Positions 47,358-56,035 of a DNA stretch of 64,000 nucleotides are shown one piece after another. Each line of letters starts with the position of its first letter. Position 1 is the first letter of the stretch. Below the pieces are notes generated by a model. That model saw only the letters and a list, made by a program, of their open reading frames with translations, was not told the DNA's origin and did no database searches. Origin of the DNA: Erwinia billingiae Eb661 (GTDB lineage: Bacteria; Pseudomonadota; Gammaproteobacteria; Enterobacterales; Enterobacteriaceae); assembly GCF_000196615.1 (NCBI RefSeq), contig NC_014306.1:4278001-4342000 (forward strand). Reading direction: 5' to 3'. The position numbers and the translations under genes are program-made.

Positions 47358-48704
47358 TTATTCCCAGCCAGCGGGCTGCTGATGCCAGCCGGTTAACGCT
47401 TCCAGCCGGTGCGCCATCGCCAGCAGCTGTGACTCATGGTGGTAGTTGGCCACCAGCTGCGCACCAATCGGCATCCCTTCTGAGCTCAGCGCCACCGGCA
47501 GCGTAATTGCACAGCCATCAAGATAGTTCACCGCGCGGGTCAGCAGCGCCAGCGTGGCCTGCTGCTCATTGACCTCGTCAACCGGGCAGGCGGTGATAGC
47601 CAGCGTTGGCATCAGCAGGATATCCCAGTCGTCCATCAACTCATGGAACAGCCCGATATGCTGCTCGCGCTGGCGTAACAGGCCTTCGAAGCTCTCTTTG
47701 TTGATCGCCGCCCCGTGCAGCAGCTTCTCAGCCGTTAACGGATTGTAGCGATCGCGGTGGCTGGTCATCATCTCGCGATGCCAGGCCCAGGCTTCCGCCG
47801 AAATAATTTCCCCGCTGCGGGCGCTCAGCCCGGTCCATGAGAACGGCAGCTTAATGCGGGTGACCGATATTCCCGCCTCGCTCAGCCGTCTCTGGGTCTT
47901 TTCCAGCGCGGCGACAATCTCTGGGTCGATTGCCGCGCCCAACGTATCCGGCTCAATAAACGCCACCTTTAGCGTGTCTGCCACCGCAAGGCGCTGCGTA
48001 TCGCCACTCATACTGCGGTAGATCAGCTCCGCGTCGGCCACCGTGTGGGTTAACGGACCAATCGAATCCAGCGTGGTGGAGAGCGGAATACAGCCTTCGC
48101 GGCTGATGCGATTTTGCGTGGGCTTCAGGCCCACCAGGCCATTCAGCGCGGCGGGAATACGCACCGAGCCGCCGGTATCGGTGCCGATCGCCGCCGGCAC
48201 CAGGCCCGCCGCCACCGCCACCGCCGATCCGCTGGAGGATCCGCCCGGTACGCGATGCACGTCGCAATCCCAGGGATTCCACGGCGTGCCAGCACTCTGA
48301 TTGATCCCCCATCCGCCGAAGGCAAACTCCACCAGCTGGGTTTTTCCGGCAATCACCGCGCCGTGTTGCAGCAACCGGGTTACCGCAGGCGCGGTATGGG
48401 TTGAGCGGCTGTCCGGCAGCTGACGGGAGCTGGCGCTGCAGGGCGTCCCCCGCCAGTGCAGCAGATCCTTAATGCCCAGTGGCATCCCCTGTAGCGGCCC
48501 AAGATCGACCCCGGCTTTCAGCAACAGATCCTGCCCCTGCGCTGCCGTCAGCATCGTCTGCGCAAACACCGTGACAAACGCATTGAGCTTGTCGTTATAA
48601 CGGGCGATGCGGGCGAGATAAAATTCCGCAATCTCTTCACAGCTCAGCTCGCCGCGACGTAACGCGGCGGCCAGTTCGGCGATCGGTGAAAATGGCGCAA
48701 TCAT
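47358..48704 (-). CDS. Amidase (amidase-signature family)
   Basis: A 448-residue amidase-signature enzyme. The catalytic Lys is in LGIKDLLHWRGTPC. The Ser-cisSer-Lys core is completed by VPGGSSSGSAVAVAAGLVP and IGTDTGGSVRIPAALNGLVG, both intact. It should hydrolyse a carboxylic amide in the cytoplasm; the family includes AtzF, GatA and nylon or indole-acetamide hydrolases, so substrate cannot be fixed. I place the start at the ATG 48702-48704 with GGAG five bases ahead; earlier in-frame ATGs at up to 48728 lack a site. It lies 60 bases after the D-threonine-aldolase-like gene on the same strand, so the two are probably an operon. Confidence 0.88.
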   Translation of the reverse strand: MIAPFSPIAELAAALRRGELSCEEIAEFYLARIARYNDKLNAFVTVFAQTMLTAAQGQDLLLKAGVDLGPLQGMPLGIKDLLHWRGTPCSASSRQLPDSRSTHTAPAVTRLLQHGAVIAGKTQLVEFAFGGWGINQSAGTPWNPWDCDVHRVPGGSSSGSAVAVAAGLVPAAIGTDTGGSVRIPAALNGLVGLKPTQNRISREGCIPLSTTLDSIGPLTHTVADAELIYRSMSGDTQRLAVADTLKVAFIEPDTLGAAIDPEIVAALEKTQRRLSEAGISVTRIKLPFSWTGLSARSGEIISAEAWAWHREMMTSHRDRYNPLTAEKLLHGAAINKESFEGLLRQREQHIGLFHELMDDWDILLMPTLAITACPVDEVNEQQATLALLTRAVNYLDGCAITLPVALSSEGMPIGAQLVANYHHESQLLAMAHRLEALTGWHQQPAGWE

Positions 48705-48764
48705 GCGGTCTCCATGGCCTGTCATCATTTATGAAGGAGACAGTGCAATATCCGATCCATATTT

Positions 48765-49925
48765 TTACAGAAACATGCCGCGCGCATCGATATTGATGAT
48801 TTCCGCCGTGCCATGGCTGTTTCTCATCACAAATTGCGTAAATTGTGCCATTACCGCGCAGGAGTGATTGGGGAAAACGCGCATCAGGCTGCCGAGCGGC
48901 GGTGTATTGCCATAATGTGGAATAAAGCCGTGCTCTTCCGATAATTTTTCGACGCGATACTGCCGATCCGTCAGCGCATTGACCGCCAGACCAAAATCGG
49001 CTGCACCAGTTCCGTGCGGACCCTTGTCAGAACTGAGTGCTTTTGAGCCGGCATCAATAATGGCGTAGCGATCGTTTACCGACACCACCCGCGCGACCAC
49101 GCTGATGGCCACCTCATCCAGCGTGCACAGCTGCAGGCGCAACCCGGTAAGATCGCATAAGGCGTAATTGCCGGGACGGATCTCGTCATACCCGTCAGGC
49201 AAGGGCGCACCAAGGATCGACGGCGTTGCACCGACGGACAGCGCGCACTGCGCAAATCCAGCCTGATGCAGGCGCTGGCGCAGTCCCTGCATACACTGGG
49301 CTTCTGCCTGCACGATCGCCGCCATCTGCTGCGGGTTCTGTGCGCCATAGGCATGTCCGGCATGAGAGACCAGCCCGGCAAAGTGCAGGCCGGCGGCTTG
49401 CACCGCGTGGGCCAGCTGCAACGCTTCATCGCCTTCCGGATTGACCCCAACCCGTCCAAGCCCGACATCAACCTTGATCCACACCGATAAATCCAGCGAA
49501 GTGACCGCCGCTGCGGCCTGCGCAATAGCCGCCACGCCGGCCTGACTGGCGACAATCACCCCCAGTTTGCAGCCGCTGCTGGCGGCCACGGCAAACAGCG
49601 CGCTGACGCTTTCAGCCTGTACCACCGGGTAAGCCAGCAGCACATCGCGCACGCCGCCGTTGATAAACACCACGCCTTCGCTGGGTTTCGACACGGTGAT
49701 GCCGACCGCGCCCAGCGCAATCTGCTGTTGCGCGATCGCCACGCTTTTATGGGTTTTCACATGAGGACGGAGCCGTACGTTCCCCGTCGCGGCGCGCTGC
49801 TGCATCTGCTGTAAATTACGCGTAAGCCGTTGCGCATCGATTTCAATATAGGGCGTCAGCCGGTCGTCATAAAACGGACGATCGCTGCCTGCCACTGCTT
49901 CTGAACCTGCCTTCAGTTGATTCAC
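48765..49925 (-). CDS. D-threonine aldolase / D-serine dehydratase-like PLP enzyme
   Basis: A 386-residue fold-type III PLP enzyme (alanine-racemase-like TIM barrel plus beta domain). The PLP-binding Lys is in LRPHVKTHKSVAIA. The phosphate-binding glycines follow in SVGATPSILGA. The HxC metal pair NHSC is in VFPNHSCAVM, which in D-serine dehydratase and D-threonine aldolase binds the divalent metal. The N-terminus LTPYIEIDAQRLTRNLQ is typical. It should act on beta-hydroxy D-amino acids, giving glycine plus aldehyde or pyruvate plus ammonia; the choice is not readable. It is upstream of the amidase gene. Together they suggest use of D-amino acid derivatives. Confidence 0.85.
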   Translation of the reverse strand: MNQLKAGSEAVAGSDRPFYDDRLTPYIEIDAQRLTRNLQQMQQRAATGNVRLRPHVKTHKSVAIAQQQIALGAVGITVSKPSEGVVFINGGVRDVLLAYPVVQAESVSALFAVAASSGCKLGVIVASQAGVAAIAQAAAAVTSLDLSVWIKVDVGLGRVGVNPEGDEALQLAHAVQAAGLHFAGLVSHAGHAYGAQNPQQMAAIVQAEAQCMQGLRQRLHQAGFAQCALSVGATPSILGAPLPDGYDEIRPGNYALCDLTGLRLQLCTLDEVAISVVARVVSVNDRYAIIDAGSKALSSDKGPHGTGAADFGLAVNALTDRQYRVEKLSEEHGFIPHYGNTPPLGSLMRVFPNHSCAVMAQFTQFVMRNSHGTAEIINIDARGMFL

Positions 49926-50000
49926 ACTGCCTCCATCGTATCGGACTCTCCCGTCATCAGGAGCGAGTTGCCCATCCTAACCCAAACGCGCGTCAGCGAA

Positions 50001-50032
50001 AAAAAAAGCGCCCGTGCAAATGCAGGGGCGCT
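50001..50032 (-). terminator. Terminator of the porin gene
   Basis: On the minus strand AGCGCCC, a loop with inner TGC/GCA pairing, and GGGCGCT are followed by nine T. It ends the porin transcript at 50077 and separates it from the PLP-enzyme/amidase unit. Confidence 0.9.
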
Positions 50033-50076
50033 CAGAGTCTGCCTGAACCGTGAATAAGGTCACGGTTTACAGCGAA

Positions 50077-51228
50077 TTAGAAGTCGTAACGCAGACGGAC
50101 CAGGTTCATATCACCCAGGTTGTCGGTGCTGGAGGTGAAGACGTGTTCGTAGTCAACACGGAAGCCGTAATCCAGCTGGAAGGTCACGCCGACGCCGTTA
50201 TCGATGCGCTGATAGTTGCGGTCGTTAACGTATTCCAGACGGTCACCCATAAAGTACGGCATCACCGATTTCAGGGCGTACTGGCCCACCGGGATGGTGT
50301 AACCGGCCAGATACTCAATGCCCCACGCATCGCCCGCGAAGTAGTTATTCACGTTAACTTGCTTGGTGGTCAGGAAGTTCTGGTAGTAACCGCCGCCGAA
50401 GCTGAAGGTCCAGTTGTCCGGTTTCCAGCTCAGAGAAGTGCCGTAGATGTTCTGATCGTAGGTTTTGTTGTCGCCGTTGCCAGGGTTACGCATCTCAGCG
50501 CGGGTGTAGTTCCACGCGGTGCCCCAGGTCAGGTCTTTGGTCAGGTGATAATCCACACCCAGCGAGCCGCCGCCCTGACGCTTGTAGCGCAAGCCGTTGC
50601 CCGGGAGGTATTCGTTATCGCTGAACAGGTACGACGCATAGACGTCAGCCGCGCCGAAGGTGTTTTTGTACTTCAGCATCTTACGGCTACGGTATGAACC
50701 ATCGTAGTCGCCGTTGATGCCGTTGCCCGGTGCCTGGGCGAGCATGTCGTAGTCCCAGATATCGGTTTTCGCGCCAACCACATCATAGTAAACGCTGTTC
50801 TGCTGGCCGAAGGTCATCTGGCCCCAGGTCTTACTTTTAAAACCGGTATACAGCATACGGCGGCTGGTGTTGTTTGCGCCGTCAGCGTGGTGATTATCCC
50901 AGTCAAACACCGCCGGAATATTCACGCCCAGCTCGTAGTAACCGATCCAGCTGATGTCATCAAACAGGTAGTAATCCGCCGCAAAGCGGAAACGGGTGCC
51001 GCCATCGAAGCCGTTACGCTTGTAAGAGCCGTTATCGCTGGCGCCGGTCATATTGTTGAACTGCGGACGAATACTGCCGCCAACGGTAAAGTTCAGGCGG
51101 CTAAGCGGGTCGCCAGCCTGAGGATCTTGCTTCAACACAGTCACTTCTGCATGGGCGGCGAATGACGCACTGCCTGCCAGCAGCCCCAGACCAATGGCCT
51201 GAGATAAAACGCGCATTTTTGTTAACAT
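50077..51228 (-). CDS. Outer membrane porin
   Basis: A 383-residue outer-membrane beta-barrel. The signal peptide is about 28 residues long (LSQAIGLGLLAGSASFAAHA) and ends before EVTVLK. Sixteen-strand porin features follow: alternating aromatic strands such as RFRFAADYYLFDDISWIGYY, the loop motif SKTWGQMTFGQQNSVYYD, which resembles loop L3 of general porins, and the terminal strand VRLRYDF with C-terminal Phe needed for BAM assembly. It is not close enough to OmpF/OmpC or LamB to name. A strong terminator follows. Upstream lies a 330-base gap with repeated TTTTGTGCG motifs. Confidence 0.88.
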   Translation of the reverse strand: MLTKMRVLSQAIGLGLLAGSASFAAHAEVTVLKQDPQAGDPLSRLNFTVGGSIRPQFNNMTGASDNGSYKRNGFDGGTRFRFAADYYLFDDISWIGYYELGVNIPAVFDWDNHHADGANNTSRRMLYTGFKSKTWGQMTFGQQNSVYYDVVGAKTDIWDYDMLAQAPGNGINGDYDGSYRSRKMLKYKNTFGAADVYASYLFSDNEYLPGNGLRYKRQGGGSLGVDYHLTKDLTWGTAWNYTRAEMRNPGNGDNKTYDQNIYGTSLSWKPDNWTFSFGGGYYQNFLTTKQVNVNNYFAGDAWGIEYLAGYTIPVGQYALKSVMPYFMGDRLEYVNDRNYQRIDNGVGVTFQLDYGFRVDYEHVFTSSTDNLGDMNLVRLRYDF

Positions 51229-51558
51229 AATGTATCCCTGGAAAGAATCGTCTTAGAATTTTGCCCGCAGATAATAGCCTGAGAAACATGACAAAAAATC
51301 GCCTTCCATGACCGTTTTGTGCGTTTTTGCCGACGAAATCATTAAGTAAATGTGTCATTTGACGCACTTACTCACGAAACCAAGCATTTTGTGCGGTTTT
51401 TAGCGTTTCCCGTGCAGCATTCACATCCGCATTGATGTTTTGCAATAATTTGCCGATAAGCGCCGTTAAAGCCGCGCGGGTTAACACTTTTGCAACACCA
51501 GAGTGAATTTCTGTCCCTGACTGCTATACCTCACAAAGGATTGCATAAGGAGGACAGC
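51229..51558. other. Gap between divergent porin and GlpD-like genes
   Basis: About 330 bases without a gene. For the porin, ATAATA (51271-51276; TATTAT on the minus strand) is a likely -10. Two copies of TTTTGTGCG (51315-51323 and 51387-51395), 72 bases apart, and a small TGTCA/TGACG inverted repeat near 51352 look like regulator sites. For the GlpD-like gene, TGC-TATACC (51522-51530) is an extended -10 without a good -35. Confidence 0.5.
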
Positions 51559-53337
51559 ATGGCATCAGACAGCAGCAGGCCAGACGATCGCGAGGCGCGA
51601 CTGACCCGCCTCCGGCAACTCACCCGCACGCCGGTACTGATTATTGGTGGCGGCATCAACGGCATCAGCACCTTCCGCGAGCTGGCTCTGCAGGGGATCC
51701 CGGTGGTGATGGTGGAAAAAGGCGACTGGTGTCAGGCCGCCAGCGGCGCGTTGTCACGGATGATCCACGGTGGATTGCGCTATCTGGAAACCGGTGAGTT
51801 TTCGCTGGTGAAAGAGTCGGTACAGGAGCGCGACCGGCTGTTAAAAAATGCGCCGCACTTTGTCGCCCCGCTGCGCACCACCGTGCCCATTGACAGCTGG
51901 GGTGGTGGCCTGATGAATGCCGGAAAACGCTTCCTGCGCCTGTCCGAAAAACCGAGCCGTCGCGGCGCGCTGGTGATCAAAACCGGCCTGGCGCTGTATG
52001 ACACCTGGTCCCGCCGCTTCGGCACCATGCCCAAACATCAGCTGCACACTAAACAACAGACTCAGCAACGCTGGCCGGGTTTTGCCGACTGGGTGAAGTG
52101 CAGCGCCGCCTACTACGATGCGTGGATTGCCGCACCGGAACGGCTGGGCTTTGAACTGATTGACGATACCGAGCGTGCGGCCGCAGGCGCGCTGGCGCTG
52201 AACTATGTCAGCGTTGAGCAGTGTGATGGCGAGAACATCATCCTGCGCGACAGCTTCAGCGGCGAGACGTTTTCGCTGCGACCGCATGTGGTGGTCAATG
52301 CCACCGGCGCGTGGATCGATCGGCTGAACGGCACCTTAAGCCCAACCCTGCCTGAGCAAAAGCTGATTGGCGGCACCAAGGGCTCGCATCTGATCCTGCG
52401 CAGCCCGGAGCTGCTGCAGATGCTGGATGGCGAAATGGTCTACTACGAGAATCAGGAAGGCCGGGTGTGCATTATGTTCCCGTGGTACGGCAACGTGCTG
52501 GTGGGTTCGACCGATATTCGGGTGGATAACCCGGATGATGTGGTCTGCGAAGCGGACGAGAAAACCTATATTCTGCAATCGCTGCGCTTTGTCTTTCCCC
52601 ACCTTAAGGTCAAAGACGAAGACGTGCTCTATACCTTCAGCGGCGTGCGCCCGCTTCCGGCCAGCGATTCGGCCTTTAATGGCACCATTTCACGCAATCA
52701 CTCATTAGTGTTACTGCCGCCGGTGGCCGGACGGGAGTTCACCACCCTGTGCCTGGTCGGCGGCAAATGGACCACCTTCCGCAAATTTGGCGAAGAAGCG
52801 GCAGACCGCGTGCTGAAGCTGCTGGGCGAAAGCCGCAAGGTCAGCACGGTGGAGTTGGCGATTGGCGGCGGCCGCAATTATCCCAATGCGGCGCGAAAAC
52901 CCATCTGGATGCACGAACTGAGTGAGGAATTCGGCCTGACGCCGGCGCGCGTTTCACAGCTGGTTGCCCGTTACGGCACCCGCGCCCAGGCGATGCTGCA
53001 TACCATGGCACTCCAGCCTGACCAGCCGTTGCAGGCTAACCCGAACTGGAGCCAGAACGAAATACGCTTCCTGATCGCGCACGAGCAGGTGCAGACGCTG
53101 GAGGACCTGTTGGTTCGCCGCACGCCGCTGGCCATCAGCGGACAGCTGACCGTTGATCTGATTGCGGAGATCAACCGCCTGCTGGCGGAGGCGCGCGGCT
53201 GGTCGCCGGAACAGGCCGCGCAGCACCTCGATCACACCCTTTCACGTCTTGCCAGCCTGCACGGGCTCGGCAGGCTTTCTCCTGTGGCCGTTAATAAGGA
53301 AACCCGCCATGTCAGCCAGTCAGAAAGTGAGGCTTAA
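51559..53337 (+). CDS. GlpD-like FAD-dependent glycerol-3-phosphate dehydrogenase family protein
   Basis: A 592-residue member of the glycerol-3-phosphate dehydrogenase (GlpD) family. The N-terminal FAD-binding Rossmann fold has VLIIGGGINGISTFRELALQ and the acidic VMVEKGDWC. The substrate domain includes SGALSRMIHGGLRYLETGEF and GGTKGSHL, then FSGVRPLPAS and GGKWTTFRKFGEEAADR; the C-terminal helical DAO_C domain covers about 420-580. Its place before an aldolase and a sugar kinase suggests a polyol-phosphate dehydrogenase, as EryB in erythritol use, rather than glycerol metabolism. AAGGAGGA lies ahead of the ATG at 51559. The aldolase gene starts 29 bases before its stop. The substrate is unknown. 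Confidence 0.88.
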   Translation: MASDSSRPDDREARLTRLRQLTRTPVLIIGGGINGISTFRELALQGIPVVMVEKGDWCQAASGALSRMIHGGLRYLETGEFSLVKESVQERDRLLKNAPHFVAPLRTTVPIDSWGGGLMNAGKRFLRLSEKPSRRGALVIKTGLALYDTWSRRFGTMPKHQLHTKQQTQQRWPGFADWVKCSAAYYDAWIAAPERLGFELIDDTERAAAGALALNYVSVEQCDGENIILRDSFSGETFSLRPHVVVNATGAWIDRLNGTLSPTLPEQKLIGGTKGSHLILRSPELLQMLDGEMVYYENQEGRVCIMFPWYGNVLVGSTDIRVDNPDDVVCEADEKTYILQSLRFVFPHLKVKDEDVLYTFSGVRPLPASDSAFNGTISRNHSLVLLPPVAGREFTTLCLVGGKWTTFRKFGEEAADRVLKLLGESRKVSTVELAIGGGRNYPNAARKPIWMHELSEEFGLTPARVSQLVARYGTRAQAMLHTMALQPDQPLQANPNWSQNEIRFLIAHEQVQTLEDLLVRRTPLAISGQLTVDLIAEINRLLAEARGWSPEQAAQHLDHTLSRLASLHGLGRLSPVAVNKETRHVSQSESEA

Positions 53338-54154
53338 CCGACTCTTTAATCAGGGTAAATGCCTGGATGTCGCCATCGATCACGGCATCGCCAACGAGCC
53401 AGATTTCCTGATCGGCCTGGAAGATATCGCCAGCGTGATGCGCAGCCTGGTCACCGCTCAGCCTGACGCGATTCAGGTCAATTACGGCCAGGCCGATCTG
53501 CTTCAGCAATTGCCCCAGCGCCACAAGCCCGCGCTGGTGCTGCGCACCGACGTCGGCAATGCCTATAACGCCGCCCGTCATCGTGAGATGTGGGCGGTGC
53601 TGCACAATCCGGACGATCCGATTCTGGCGGCCCTGCAAATGGACGCGGCGGCAGTGGTGGTGAATCTCTATCTGATCCCCGATGAGCCGGGCATTTTTCG
53701 CCAGTGCATTGAGAATATCGGCCGGCTGCGCCACGCCTGCGAGCGTTACGGCATGCCGCTGATGATTGAGCCGCTGGTAATGGCAGCGGCCGGACAGGGC
53801 GCGGCCTATGGCTCGCTGGGCGACGTGGAGAAAATGGTGCCGCTGGTCCGGCTGGCGCGCGAACTGGGCGCGGATATCATCAAGGTTGATCCGACCGATA
53901 ACGTGGAAGAGTTTCACCGCGTGGTGGAAGCGGCCCGTTGTCCGACGCTGGTGCGCGGCGGCGGCAAGGGTGAACTTGGCCCGGTGCTGACCAAAAGCGC
54001 GGCGCTGATGGCGCAGGGCGCATCCGGCATGGTGTATGGCCGTAACGTCTATCAACACAGCAATCCGGCCAGCGTGGTGACGGCGCTGATGGCGATAATT
54101 CATCAGGGCGTCAGCGGAGAAGAGGCGCTGGCGATCTATCAGCGTGCTGGCTGA
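53309..54154 (+). CDS. Class I aldolase of the DeoC/LsrF/FbaB type
   Basis: A 281-residue TIM-barrel aldolase. It starts VRLNRLFNQGKCLDVAIDHG, the FbaB/LsrF-type N-terminus. Barrel strands include AIQVNYGQADLL, AVVVNLYLIPDEPG and PLMIEPLVMA. The Schiff-base Lys is in ADIIKVDPTDNVEEF on the sixth strand. The phosphate-binding end is VRGGGKGELGPV and GASGMVYGRNVYQH. It probably cleaves a phosphorylated ketose between C3 and C4 or is a thiolase-like relative, as LsrF. The ATG at 53309 overlaps the dehydrogenase by 29 bases, with TAAGGA upstream, so translation is coupled. Kinase follows 14 bases later. Confidence 0.85.
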   Translation: MSASQKVRLNRLFNQGKCLDVAIDHGIANEPDFLIGLEDIASVMRSLVTAQPDAIQVNYGQADLLQQLPQRHKPALVLRTDVGNAYNAARHREMWAVLHNPDDPILAALQMDAAAVVVNLYLIPDEPGIFRQCIENIGRLRHACERYGMPLMIEPLVMAAAGQGAAYGSLGDVEKMVPLVRLARELGADIIKVDPTDNVEEFHRVVEAARCPTLVRGGGKGELGPVLTKSAALMAQGASGMVYGRNVYQHSNPASVVTALMAIIHQGVSGEEALAIYQRAG

Positions 54155-54168
54155 AACGGAGAAATGCG

Positions 54169-55662
54169 ATGAGCCAACTGCTGGGCATTGATGCCGGCAA
54201 CACCATGATTAAGGCGGTGTTGTTCGATCTGGATGGCACGGTTCGCGCCGTTGCCAGCTGTGCGGGCGAAACCCACCAGCCACAGCCCGGCTATGCCGAA
54301 CGACCGGTGAACGAGGTCTGGCTGGGCGTCACCGCCGCCATCAAAGCCTGCCTGGCACAGATGCCGGATGCGCAGGTGATCGCCGTCGGTGCCGCCGGAC
54401 ATGGCAACGGGCTGTATGCGCTGGATCAGGCGCAGCAGCCGTTAATCGGCATTCAGTCGGTCGACAGCCGCGCCGCCGACCGGGTGGAGGAGCTGGAACA
54501 GAGCGGCAACGCAGCGGCGATTTATGCCCGTTCGCTGCAAAAAGTCTGGGCCAGCTCAACGCCGGTGTTGCTGAGCTGGCTGAAGCGAAACCGGCCGGAA
54601 CTGTATCAGCGCATCGGCCATGTGCTCTGTGCCAAGGACGTTATCAGTCACTTCCTGTCTGGCGAAGTCAGTGCTGACTATTCCGATGCGTCCGGAGCCG
54701 GGCTGATTGATCACCGCGTTCGCGGCTACAGCGCCGACCTGCTGGCCCTGTACGACCTGGCGGACGCCCTGCCGCTGCTTCCCGCCCTGCATGAATCCTG
54801 CGAAGTGGTCGGCACCGTCACCCCACATGCCGCGCAGCTTACCGGTTTACCTGCCGGTATTCCGGTGGTGGCGGGGATCTTTGACGTGGTGGCCAGTGCC
54901 GTTGGCTCCGGCGTGGTGTTGCCAGGCGAAGCCTCGATTGTGGCAGGCACCTGGAGCATTAATCAGGTGGTGGTGTCCCGTCCTGATTACCTGCGCCCGG
55001 TCTTTATGAACGCCCTGATTGAGCGCGATCGCTATATGGCGATTGAAGCCAGCGCCACCTCGGCGACCAATCTGGACTGGTTTATCCGCGAGTTTGCCGA
55101 CGGCCGCAGCGGCAGCGGCGCAGAACAAAGCAGTGATTTAGTGGCAAAGGTGGTGCCGGATGCGCATCTGCCGGTCTACCATCCCTACCTCTATTCCGGC
55201 CGGAAAGAAGAACCGGCCAAGGCCGGATTTTATGGCCTCAGCGGCTGGCACACCCGCGCCGATATGCTGTTCGCCTTATTTGAAGGCGTGACCTTTTCTC
55301 ACCGTGCGCATATCGATCGGCTGCGCGCGGCCGGACTGCCGTTCACCTCGGCTACCCTTTCTGGCGGTGCCAGCCGCAGCTGCGTCTGGCCACAGATGTT
55401 TGCCGACGTGTTGGCGATCCCGATTCAGGTCGCGGAGTGTAAAGAGACCGGCGCGTTGGGCGCGGCAATCTGTGCCGGCGTCGGCGTAGGGATCTGGGCG
55501 AATCTGGCGGAAGGCGTGGCGCAGGCGGTCAAGCTCAACCCGGTGATTTTGCAGCCCGACGCTGCCCGCGTTGCCTTCCATGAACCCCGTTATCGCCTGT
55601 TCAAAAAGCTGGAGCGGGCGATGGACAGCCTCTGGCATGAAGAGCTTAACGACCTGGCTTAA
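54169..55662 (+). CDS. FGGY-family carbohydrate kinase
   Basis: A 497-residue sugar/polyol kinase of the FGGY family. The N-terminal phosphate motif is LGIDAGNTMIKAVLFD. VGAAGHGNGLYALD and LCAKDVISHFLSGEVSADYS (with the catalytic Asp) follow. The C-terminal half contains GLSGWHTRADMLFALFEGV and TLSGGASRSCVWPQMFADV (the FGGY-type ATP-binding region). It resembles EryA, LyxK or L-xylulose kinase. It is the third gene of an operon with the GlpD-like dehydrogenase and the aldolase, and would phosphorylate the incoming polyol or sugar. GGAGAA lies ahead of the ATG. No transporter or regulator is in the operon. Substrate unknown. Confidence 0.88.
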   Translation: MSQLLGIDAGNTMIKAVLFDLDGTVRAVASCAGETHQPQPGYAERPVNEVWLGVTAAIKACLAQMPDAQVIAVGAAGHGNGLYALDQAQQPLIGIQSVDSRAADRVEELEQSGNAAAIYARSLQKVWASSTPVLLSWLKRNRPELYQRIGHVLCAKDVISHFLSGEVSADYSDASGAGLIDHRVRGYSADLLALYDLADALPLLPALHESCEVVGTVTPHAAQLTGLPAGIPVVAGIFDVVASAVGSGVVLPGEASIVAGTWSINQVVVSRPDYLRPVFMNALIERDRYMAIEASATSATNLDWFIREFADGRSGSGAEQSSDLVAKVVPDAHLPVYHPYLYSGRKEEPAKAGFYGLSGWHTRADMLFALFEGVTFSHRAHIDRLRAAGLPFTSATLSGGASRSCVWPQMFADVLAIPIQVAECKETGALGAAICAGVGVGIWANLAEGVAQAVKLNPVILQPDAARVAFHEPRYRLFKKLERAMDSLWHEELNDLA

Positions 55663-56035
55663 CGTGATCTAAATCTGAATTCCGTTACGTCGCTGTTGGG
55701 TAGCCGCCGGGTAAATAACGTTAATTTAACTTAACACTCCGCAAGCAGGCTGGCGGACGACTTCCGCATTTTGCTTATAATTCAACGAACTTCCCGTCAT
55801 CTGGCCCGCTTATGCCCCACAAAATGTTAATGTTACCGATTTGAAAATAATACAAACTTAAACAAAGTGTAAACAGACCGTCATAAACCACGCGGTCAGC
55901 CGCATTTTGCTGGGTGGTAACAACATTGCCAGGGATAATTCGCTGCGCTAAATTGGCATATTACGCGCAGATCAGACCACTGCTACTTCCGGCACAGGGC
56001 TGGGATCGCGTCAGGTTGAGGATAAAAATAAGCTC
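55663..56035 (+). other. Gap before opgB
   Basis: About 370 bases without a supported gene. TATAAT (55776-55781) is a perfect -10, but the expected -35 (about 55752-55758) is poor. A short inverted repeat GACCG/CGGTC lies near 55878-55899. I saw no known regulator site. Confidence 0.45.
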
